Source: an uncultured Desulfovibrionaceae bacterium (GTDB taxonomy: Bacteria > Desulfobacterota > Desulfovibrionia > Desulfovibrionales > Desulfovibrionaceae). Taken from it: a stretch of DNA of 5,975 bases. Every line of letters begins with the position of its first letter. Within the stretch, counting starts at the first letter, position 1. The notes under the pieces were generated by a model, which saw only the letters and a list, made by a program, of their open reading frames with translations, did no database searches and was not told the origin of the DNA. Shown in pieces: positions 1 to 5,198 of the stretch. Made by a program: the position numbers and the translations under genes. The stretch covers positions 1-5,975 of the forward strand of contig CASQEL010000137.1 in NCBI GenBank assembly GCA_949427775.1, written 5' to 3'.

Positions 1-1
1 G

Positions 2-427
2 CAGCAGTGGGAACGCTGGAGCGTACGTTTTGCCGCCCCGCTGCGGCTGACGCTTCCTGCAGGGGAGAAAAAAGGGGCGGACGGTGTTCGCCGTTTTTGT
101 GATGCGCGGTTTTTCCGGCAGGACGGTGCGCTGTCGCATATGCTGCAACATGTTCGCCTGCTGGCTCCTGCCGTATGCGGTACAGATATACGTTTGCAGG
201 ATGTGCGACTGCGCTGGGAGGATATGCGCTACAACCGGGAGCGCACTGTGGCGTTGGGCGGGGTGATCGGTGAGATTTGTGCCGCAGGTCACCCCGATGC
301 GGAAACGGCGCGACGGCTTGTGCTGGGCGAATATCTGGGGGCCGGCAAGAACGGTCGTTTCGGTCTGGGATTCTGGCGTCTTTTCGGGCCGGATGCCTCG
401 CCGCTCCGAGAAAATGGAAATACCTGA
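2..427 (+). CDS. cas6: Cas6-family CRISPR endoribonuclease, C-terminal part (5' end outside window)
   Basis: The reading frame is open from the left edge and ends at TGA 425-427, giving 141 visible residues. Family knowledge: Cas6 cuts the repeat part of precursor crRNA and is a RAMP-fold protein. Seen here: an opening strand of the type 'WSVRFAAPLRLTLP' (visible residues 6-19), then 'RYNRERTVALGGVIGEI' near residues 76-92, which resembles the conserved RYS-RQ...GG-GE stretch of the Cas6 C-terminal domain. The RAMP glycine-rich loop follows as 'GEYLGAGKNGRFGLGFWRL' (about residues 109-127), close to the family signature GE--H-GK---FGLG. The catalytic histidine region, the start codon and the RBS lie outside the window. 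The gene converges on the LRAT-type gene and shares a hairpin with it. It lies on the opposite strand from the effector operon, so it is a separate transcript. Cas6 is the best reading; another RAMP protein with the same loop is a less likely alternative. Confidence 0.8.
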   Translation, partial: QQWERWSVRFAAPLRLTLPAGEKKGADGVRRFCDARFFRQDGALSHMLQHVRLLAPAVCGTDIRLQDVRLRWEDMRYNRERTVALGGVIGEICAAGHPDAETARRLVLGEYLGAGKNGRFGLGFWRLFGPDASPLRENGNT

Positions 428-464
428 ACAGTCTTTGGCGGCGCGGTTTTCCCCGGAACACAGT

Positions 465-497
465 AAAAAAACAGCCCGTCGGTTGAGCCGTCGGGCT
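465..497 (-). terminator. Intrinsic terminator of the LRAT-type gene, possibly bidirectional
   Basis: The outer arms AGCCCG and CGGGCT (ending at 497) enclose CGG/CCG pairs after one T-T mismatch, with a TTGAG loop. The run of seven A at 465-471 reads as a T-tract on the minus strand directly after the stem. This makes a good minus-strand terminator about 100 nt past the LRAT-type stop codon. On the plus strand the stem is followed only by a mixed 'TATTTGT', so termination of cas6 from the same hairpin is possible but weaker. The remaining bases up to the LRAT-type stop codon at 594 show nothing else recognisable. Confidence 0.75.
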
Positions 498-593
498 ATT
501 TGTGCGGAAAAGGAAGGTACGGCGGACGGGAGAGGAAGGTGTTTCCGCCCGGTACCGTGCCTCCGATACCGGGCGAGACATCCGTGTCCGCCG

Positions 594-1151
594 TCAGTCG
601 CTGCCGAACAGCGAGCGGAGGCAAGCATACGCACCGACAACCAGGCCGACGGTAACGGCGGCCGGTGTAGCGACGGCAGCCATGCCAAGACCGACAACTC
701 CAGCCGTTGTCGCACTGGTTGCGGAAGCCGTGAGGCCGACAATCCCCGCCGTGGTGGCGCTCCCCGCGGCCAGCCCACTGCCGATACCCCTGGCCAGCGC
801 AGCGCCGGTAAGAACGACGCCACTGGTCTGTACCACCCGTTCCACCTGCTCGCTCTGTGCTTCCCCGGTAGCGCACCAGGTGGCAAAATGCTCGCAGTTA
901 TTGAAAATCAGGTTGTAGTTGTCCTCGTACAGACGGGACCAGGCACGTTCAACACACTCCTCGCCGGAGTAGCATGCGCCGTGATGCGTTCGCACCCAGA
1001 CGGCATTGCCGCAGGAAAAATCTTCCAGACTGGTCAGCGAAACACCTTCGTCGCGCAGGTAGTGAATGACCAGGTCGTTGCCGGCGTAAATACCGTGATG
1101 GGTGTAGCCGAAACGGGACGTAACCAGATGGGAACCCAGAGCATAAGACAT
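594..1151 (-). CDS. LRAT/H-REV107-type (NlpC/P60-superfamily) acyltransferase or phospholipase with membrane-like C-terminus
   Basis: This encodes 185 residues. The ATG at 1151 was chosen because AGGAG lies 8 nt upstream and the domain starts immediately; the frame also runs back to a TTG at 1205 without a good RBS. Residues 1-105 fit the lecithin retinol acyltransferase domain: 'HHGIYAG' (His19), 'VIHY' (His30), a 'DFSCG' turn near residue 44, and 'NNCEHFATWC' with the nucleophile candidate Cys86. His-His-Cys is the catalytic set of LRAT and H-REV107 enzymes, which move acyl groups from phospholipids through a thioester. Residues 106-178 are rich in Gly, Ala, Thr and Val and nearly without charge, suggesting membrane insertion. 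They contain a repeat, SATTAGIVGL (131-140) and SATTAGVVGL (146-155). The gene lies 208 nt downstream of the JAB-E1 gene on the same strand and ends at a terminator. The substrate (lipid or protein) is unknown. The domain call is strong; the membrane role is inferred. Confidence 0.87.
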   Translation of the reverse strand: MSYALGSHLVTSRFGYTHHGIYAGNDLVIHYLRDEGVSLTSLEDFSCGNAVWVRTHHGACYSGEECVERAWSRLYEDNYNLIFNNCEHFATWCATGEAQSEQVERVVQTSGVVLTGAALARGIGSGLAAGSATTAGIVGLTASATSATTAGVVGLGMAAVATPAAVTVGLVVGAYACLRSLFGSD

Positions 1152-1208
1152 GTGGAACTCTCCTGGTGGTGGATGTGAAAAAAAGGGGCCGGGCAACAGG
1201 GACAATGC

Positions 1209-1247
1209 CTAGCGGCGACTCAGAGCAAGCAGAATCATGACAATCAT
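1209..1247 (-). CDS. Possible 12-codon leader peptide upstream of the LRAT-type gene
   Basis: In the otherwise empty stretch between the two accessory genes, an ATG at 1247-1245 is preceded by GAGGAAAACGC, which gives a reasonable Shine-Dalgarno at normal spacing. The reading frame is MIVMILLALSRR and stops at TAG 1211-1209, 57 nt before the LRAT-type ATG. The peptide is hydrophobic with two arginines at its end. It could be a regulatory upstream ORF or a tiny membrane peptide, or simply chance in a non-coding leader. No sequence family can be recognised at this length. Confidence 0.25.
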   Translation of the reverse strand: MIVMILLALSRR

Positions 1248-1359
1248 GCGTTTTCCTCAGGTCAGAAGTGGATGGAAGGCGGGACAACAGGAAACATCTT
1301 TCCCCGCACCATGTCATTCGACGTCGGGCAGCGTTTTTTCAGACCGGAAGCGTTTTTTT

Positions 1360-2754
1360 TCAGGTTGTCACTTCTGCCAGTCCCCCGGTCGCGGGCAAGC
1401 GCACATTGCGTCCGCAAGCTGGACAGACGTCGGGCAGCAGGGCAAGGCTTTCCGTATCCGGGTACAGGCGATTTCCGGCATGGCTTTCATAAATCATAAC
1501 GGGCTGATGTACGGCGTCATCCCGATACTGCTCCAGCAGAGTGCGTACCGTCATGGAGGCCACGGCAGTATTGAGCGGCATGACGGCGGGTTCCTTAACA
1601 TCCAGTCCGCGCACATAGCCCTTTTGCACAAGCGCTTCCCGCACCGCGGGATCAGGATGCGTTTCCGCCGCTACCACATAGGGATTGATACGACCGAGGC
1701 AATGCAGACAGTACCCGTCGCCGTAGCGCGCGATAATCACTTCGCCGCTTTCGTCCACGATGTGATGCTTTCCGCCATCCTCGTCCACCGTAATGCTGAC
1801 CCCGGCAGACAGCAGGGGGACACCGAAGCGCAGGGCCGTGTCCTGAACACTCTGACGGCTGGCGTGGCTGTCGGTAGAGACGATAATCCAGTCGGCGGAG
1901 GCCATAAGGGATACGGCTGCCGGGCTTTCCACCGAGTCGGCCACGCAGCTGATGCGGACATCGGGATTGATGCGCCGCACATGATCCGCCGTGACCTCTA
2001 CCTTGGGGCGTCCAATATCCGCACGGTAGCCGCCGGCAAAGCGGTTGAGGTTGCTCAGTTCCAGCACATCGGGATCAATGAGCCCCAGCCGGGTGAAACC
2101 GGAACGCACAAGCTGTTCCGCCAGCACGGAACCGATGCCGCCTACCCCGGCCAGTACAATGCGCTGTCGCCGGGTAATGCGGCGGATAACGTCCGTTCCG
2201 AGGGCCAGCGCCGTGCGGGCCTGCATTTCCGGAGCGTTCTCCTGCCTGTCCACCTTGCTGCGGCAGGGCACGGCTTCCGGCAGGGTCTGCGTTCGCAGGC
2301 GTGCCGAAAGCACCGTTGCACCGTTCCAGATACGGGCTTCATAGGCGCTGCGCGAGAAAACAATGCTGCCGTAGGCAGGGGACGGACCAAGTTGTTCCCG
2401 CAGCCACAGGCTGAATCGCCGTTCATCCGCATCATCAATGCTCGAAAAGTGCGCGTCATCGCAAAAAGGATGGGTATGCACGTCAAGAATTGCGTTGGCA
2501 CGCAGATCCTGCCGCGCCGCGGACAGCACGCGCGCCACAAATTCCTTTGACGGGCGCACATGACACAGACCGGAGGCAAGGATGTCCTGTTCTTCTGCCA
2601 TGAAGGCTTCCAGGATCACAAAAAGTTCACGTCCGTCAGGGGCCAACTCACGCCGTGCGGTCAGCATGGCAAAATGTTCCCGACTGGTATCAAGCAGCAT
2701 GGCATGACGCAGGCCGGCGCAACGACTGTGGGCAAAACGGATCAGGGGGGTCAT
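1360..2754 (-). CDS. JAB/JAMM metalloprotease-ThiF/E1 adenylyltransferase fusion
   Basis: This encodes 464 residues. The ATG at 2754 was chosen because GGAGG lies 11 nt upstream and the JAB domain begins nearby; the open frame runs back to 2928, but that would start inside a terminator hairpin. Residues 1-155 form a JAB/JAMM domain with zinc motif H-T-H-P (His93, His95) followed by S-S-I-D (Ser104, Asp107); Glu26 is the likely catalytic glutamate. This fold cleaves isopeptide bonds or trims ubiquitin-like tails. From about residue 190 there is an E1/ThiF/MoeB domain: ATP loop GVGGIG (203-208), 'LIDPD' (Asp227/Asp229), 'LSNLNR' (Asn/Arg 235-238), Lys251, 'STDSH' (Asp295). Paired 'CLHC' (349-352) and 'CPAC' (444-447) should bind zinc as in MoeB/ThiF. 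E1 enzymes adenylate the C-terminus of ubiquitin-like proteins. No cysteine is placed like a transthiolation residue. No E2 or ubiquitin-like gene is visible nearby, so partner and target are unknown. Confidence 0.92.
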   Translation of the reverse strand: MTPLIRFAHSRCAGLRHAMLLDTSREHFAMLTARRELAPDGRELFVILEAFMAEEQDILASGLCHVRPSKEFVARVLSAARQDLRANAILDVHTHPFCDDAHFSSIDDADERRFSLWLREQLGPSPAYGSIVFSRSAYEARIWNGATVLSARLRTQTLPEAVPCRSKVDRQENAPEMQARTALALGTDVIRRITRRQRIVLAGVGGIGSVLAEQLVRSGFTRLGLIDPDVLELSNLNRFAGGYRADIGRPKVEVTADHVRRINPDVRISCVADSVESPAAVSLMASADWIIVSTDSHASRQSVQDTALRFGVPLLSAGVSITVDEDGGKHHIVDESGEVIIARYGDGYCLHCLGRINPYVVAAETHPDPAVREALVQKGYVRGLDVKEPAVMPLNTAVASMTVRTLLEQYRDDAVHQPVMIYESHAGNRLYPDTESLALLPDVCPACGRNVRLPATGGLAEVTT

Positions 2755-2778
2755 GGCGACAGAATCCTCCGGTAATGG

Positions 2779-2826
2779 AAAAAGACAAGATGCGGACCCA
2801 GGGACCGACTGTGCCGACGTCTTGTC
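2779..2826 (-). promoter_or_regulatory. Hairpin with T-tract in the 5' leader of the JAB-E1 gene (attenuator-like, or second cas-operon terminator)
   Basis: Perfect 7-nt inverted arms, GACAAGA (2784-2790) and TCTTGTC (2820-2826), enclose 29 nt. Inside, CGG and CCG can extend the stem after small bulges. On the minus strand the right-hand end of the hairpin runs straight into a T-tract (complement of 2779-2783). This is the layout of a weak intrinsic terminator, 25 nt before the JAB-E1 start codon. It might terminate read-through from the cas operon, attenuate the JAB-E1 gene, or act as a palindromic operator. The long loop makes it weaker than the terminator at 2899-2925. Confidence 0.35.
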
Positions 2827-2898
2827 AGCTTCACACCTGTCATCGAAGCCGTGTCCGCATATTTCACGAGGTTCTGAAAAAAGATGATTTTTTGCATG

Positions 2899-2925
2899 AA
2901 AAAACCTCCCGCTAGGCGGGAGGTT
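2899..2925 (-). terminator. Intrinsic terminator of the type III cas operon
   Basis: AACCTCCCG (2903-2911) pairs perfectly with CGGGAGGTT (2917-2925) around a 5-nt loop. On the minus strand it is followed by T residues (complement of 2899-2904), a textbook rho-independent terminator. It begins 36 nt past the stop codon of the last cas gene at 2962. It separates the cas operon from the accessory JAB-E1 gene, which points the same way. Beyond it lies an A6-GATGA-T6 stretch (2877-2893) that could form an AT-rich promoter-upstream element, but no convincing -35/-10 pair was found before the JAB-E1 gene. Confidence 0.87.
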
Positions 2926-2961
2926 CAAAAAGGCGCGCTTTGTATCTGTGGTAAAAGGATG

Positions 2962-3846
2962 TCAGGTAGTTTCCCCATCCGGCGCGCAGACGCGGGCGCA
3001 GCGTTCGCCGGCAAGCTCGATCAGCACGTCATGCGCCGATTGCCAGCCCGGTTGCCAGGCCACGGTTCCCGCGTCCATGAGGTAGCTTTCCCTGTTGAAG
3101 CGTCGTCCTGTCATGATGGCGAAATGTCCGCTGCCGTGCGTCGCGTCCGCCACAAGGGGGACGGGACAGGGCCGCTTCGCGGCAAGCCGCAGTCGCGGCC
3201 ATGCCGCATCCTGTGCCATTTCGTCGAAATGCCACAGGCTGTCGCAGGCTTCCCATACCACGTCCGGCCAGAGGTGGCCCAGATTGCGGGTACGATCTCC
3301 GCCCAGAGTCAGCCTGCCCAGCAGTGAAGGCCAGTCGATGGATGCGCTGCCGTCCTTGCGTGCAAGCCCTGTCCGCGGATCAAGGCGCAAACGTGCCGTC
3401 TCGCATTCGCGCAACCAGATACCGCCTTCCAGTTGTGTCGCCTGCATGCTTCCCCGCCTGCGGGCCAGCAGTACCTCGGTTTCAAAGAGCCGCCCTTCTT
3501 CTGCGGAGCGGGAAGCATCGTCAAGCGCCACCCCATAGCGGGAACTCATGAATTCCACTTCCAGCCTCTCGCGATCCTGTGTCTCCCAGGGAAAGACCGG
3601 CCTGTCATCACAAAGGACATACAGCGGCGTCGACCGCATGGCAGGCAGCAGCAGTTCCTCCATTTCCCGGAAGGAGGACGATTCGGGCGGCAGGTTCAAG
3701 GCTTCCACGGCGGCGGGTACGGCGGCATAGAGGGGCACATGCTGCGGCACATAAGGAAAGGCGCGCGCCACAAAGCCAAGCACCAGCGATCCGCAGTGCA
3801 TGTCCGTCTTCATGCGCAAACGCAGTTTATGAAATTCCCAGCTCAT
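2962..3846 (-). CDS. Divergent RAMP-superfamily Cas protein, possibly the Cas5-like (Csm4/Cmr3/Csx10 group) subunit
   Basis: This encodes 294 residues. The ATG at 3846 overlaps the stop of the preceding small-subunit gene as ATGA, with AGGA 8 nt upstream. RAMP hallmarks are a first strand 'KLRLRMKTDMHCGSLVLG' (7-24), then 'YVPQHVPLYAAVP' (32-44) where RAMPs usually have the 'PGSSLKG' loop. 'YGVALDDASRSAEEGRLFETE' (residues 104-124) resembles the 'aIDR-TG-A-EG-LF--E' strand of type III subunits. 'LGGDRTRNLG' (181-190) stands in for the glycine-rich loop. About 100 further residues (195-294) match nothing I know. Family knowledge: Cas5-like subunits cap the backbone and hold the crRNA 5' tag. 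By position after the small subunit a Cmr6 role is also possible, but the N-terminus does not look like Cmr6. It is the last gene of the operon, with a terminator 36 nt on. RAMP membership is likely; the exact subunit is inferred. Confidence 0.75.
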   Translation of the reverse strand: MSWEFHKLRLRMKTDMHCGSLVLGFVARAFPYVPQHVPLYAAVPAAVEALNLPPESSSFREMEELLLPAMRSTPLYVLCDDRPVFPWETQDRERLEVEFMSSRYGVALDDASRSAEEGRLFETEVLLARRRGSMQATQLEGGIWLRECETARLRLDPRTGLARKDGSASIDWPSLLGRLTLGGDRTRNLGHLWPDVVWEACDSLWHFDEMAQDAAWPRLRLAAKRPCPVPLVADATHGSGHFAIMTGRRFNRESYLMDAGTVAWQPGWQSAHDVLIELAGERCARVCAPDGETT

Positions 3847-4277
3847 AGCTGTTTTCCTTCCAGACGATTCAGGGCCTTGCAGTGATAACGGGCAAAGGTC
3901 AACGCGCCTTCCAGAATCTTGCGTGCCAGCAGCAGACGGGGAAGATCTTCAGTAAGCGTGCGCATGGCATTCAGAAGCTCCAGCAAGTCATCCTTCTCCT
4001 GCCACTGTTGGTACTGTTTTTCCTGCAACAGGGCCGCATCCCTGTCTGCCAGCAGGGCAGCCAGCCGCCACAGGAGATGCTTGCCGTATTTAGGCTTGTT
4101 GCAGGTCATCAGAAAGACGGTCATGGCGTAGATGCCGTTCTCCACCAGCACGCCCAGCGCCTTGGTGATGACGTTTTCCCTGTCGGTCAGCTGTGTGCCG
4201 TCCTGCGTGGAAAAATCCTTGTCGACAAGTTCCATGCCGTGCCGCGCGCAGAGCGGTTCAAGATTGACAAGCGCCAT
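3843..4277 (-). CDS. Small alpha-helical subunit of the type III complex (Cmr5/Cas11-like)
   Basis: This encodes 144 residues. The ATG at 4277 overlaps the Cas7 stop codon (TAATG) and has GGAGGG 6 nt upstream, so translation is coupled to Cas7; an upstream GTG-type frame to 4322 would run deep into Cas7 and is rejected. The protein is predicted all-helical. 'ENVITKALGVLVENGIYAMTVFL' spans residues 34-56 and resembles the Cmr5 'lp--I--nGL-qalafl' helix. A charged, glutamine-rich stretch (84-98) and a last helix, 'LLLARKILEGALTFARYHCK' (115-134), follow. In type III complexes, small subunits form the inner filament that holds crRNA-target RNA along the Cas7 backbone. The gene lies directly between the Cas7 and Cas5-like genes, the usual place for this subunit. 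Sequence similarity is modest, so the call rests partly on size, helical pattern and context. Confidence 0.75.
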   Translation of the reverse strand: MALVNLEPLCARHGMELVDKDFSTQDGTQLTDRENVITKALGVLVENGIYAMTVFLMTCNKPKYGKHLLWRLAALLADRDAALLQEKQYQQWQEKDDLLELLNAMRTLTEDLPRLLLARKILEGALTFARYHCKALNRLEGKQL

Positions 4278-5188
4278 TACGCACCCTCCAGAAATCTGAC
4301 GCGGCCAAAACCGCGTGTGCACATGCCGCCCATGCCCAGCACGCCGCAGAGTTCCAGCGCACCATCCAGCAGACGCAAGGCCTCATCCGCATCCACAGGA
4401 TTTTTGCCGTCGGCATCACAGGCATATGCGCAGCGGGCACGATCGATATCCACATCAAAGGCCAGCAGGGTTGCGGCGGGAATGGCCTCATAGGTAAAGA
4501 GCTTGCCCTCCTCGGCGGCGCCGGTCAGCGGATCGATGCTGACCGAGGTGCGGACTTCCAGATTGCTGTTGACCAGTTCCGCAAACAGCCAGTCCGGAGC
4601 CAGAGCCAAACGGGAAAAGCGCTTTGCCGCGTCATTCCCCAGTGCCGCGCGTAGAGCGGTCAGACTGTCCCCGGCAGGCTCGGCGTCCAGATAGAGCCAG
4701 CCCACATTGATTTTCTTCATGCCCGACGGCAGGGCGCCGTCAACAAGAACCGTATCTTCCCGTGCGACCGGCACATCGGCGGGCGCGAGTACCTGCGCCA
4801 GCGCGGAGGGCGATGTCACCCAGACAGGCCCGGCAACGGTACTGACGGGAAAGGCGATGATATCTCCGTCATAAAAGCGCAACAGACCGATATGGCTTTT
4901 TTTCTGTTTGCCGGAAGCGGCGTAGCCGAACAGACGGCAGGCAAGACACTTGCCGCAGTTGCCCCTGTCGTTGTCCGCGGAAGCGGCGCAGGCTCGCGCT
5001 TTTTCCGCCTCCTCGCCATCCAGAATCTGTACAAGATAGGAACGCGCCACACCGGCAAGGCTGGAACCGGGCACCTTGGGCAGACCGCTGCCGGCATCCC
5101 TCACAATGGTATTATCCACACGTCCCAGACGATAGCCGCCCGCGCCGATATGCAGCGGATCCAGCGTTACGGCAAAACGAATACTCAT
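4277..5188 (-). CDS. cas7: Type III Cas7 backbone subunit (Csm3/Cmr4 group), probable target-RNA nuclease
   Basis: This encodes 303 residues. The ATG at 5188 was chosen because AGGGGA lies just upstream and the first RAMP strand follows at once; the open frame back to 5233 would run into the previous gene. RAMP order: 'FAVTLDPLHIGAGG' (5-18), 'GRVDNTIVRD' (22-31), 'GLPKVPGSSLAGVARSYL' (35-52), and a cysteine set Cys67, Cys78, Cys81, Cys84 ('CGKCLACRLFG') likely binding zinc. 'GLLRFYDGDIIAFPV' and 'GPVWVTSPSAL' (101-130) are strongly Cmr4-like. 'VRTSVSIDPLTGAAEEGKLF' (212-231) and the glycine loop 'GMGGMCTRGFG' (285-295) complete it. Family knowledge: Cas7 subunits polymerise on the crRNA and each cuts target RNA with an aspartate; Asp25 in 'VDN' sits at that position. 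The mix of Csm3-like zinc site and Cmr4-like core leaves the subtype open. It follows the preceding gene by 10 nt and overlaps the next by one base. Confidence 0.92.
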   Translation of the reverse strand: MSIRFAVTLDPLHIGAGGYRLGRVDNTIVRDAGSGLPKVPGSSLAGVARSYLVQILDGEEAEKARACAASADNDRGNCGKCLACRLFGYAASGKQKKSHIGLLRFYDGDIIAFPVSTVAGPVWVTSPSALAQVLAPADVPVAREDTVLVDGALPSGMKKINVGWLYLDAEPAGDSLTALRAALGNDAAKRFSRLALAPDWLFAELVNSNLEVRTSVSIDPLTGAAEEGKLFTYEAIPAATLLAFDVDIDRARCAYACDADGKNPVDADEALRLLDGALELCGVLGMGGMCTRGFGRVRFLEGA

Positions 5189-5198
5189 GGTGTTTCCC

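Noticed and set aside
270..1178. Plus-strand open frame of 302 codons crossing the cas6 end and the LRAT-type gene
   Set aside because: It overlaps the cas6 C-terminus in another frame, runs through the terminator hairpin and is antisense to the LRAT-type gene; its composition is Arg/Gly/Pro-rich shadow sequence.
1152..1205. TTG start adding 18 residues to the LRAT-type protein
   Set aside because: The ATG at 1151 has AGGAG at correct spacing and begins directly at the domain; the TTG has no clear RBS.
1237..2550. Long plus-strand open frame of 437 codons opposite the JAB-E1 gene
   Set aside because: It is antisense to a gene with clear JAMM and E1 motifs, has no recognisable domain, and such antisense frames are common in GC-rich DNA.
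2877..2893. A6-GATGA-T6 palindrome as a promoter or terminator
   Set aside because: It is AT-rich and self-complementary but has no GC stem for termination, and I could not pair it with a good -10 box. It is noted only as a possible upstream element.
2755..2928. Extended N-terminus of the JAB-E1 protein starting at 2928
   Set aside because: That start would lie inside the cas-operon terminator, and the extra 58 residues look like translated leader. The ATG at 2754 has an RBS and fits the domain start.
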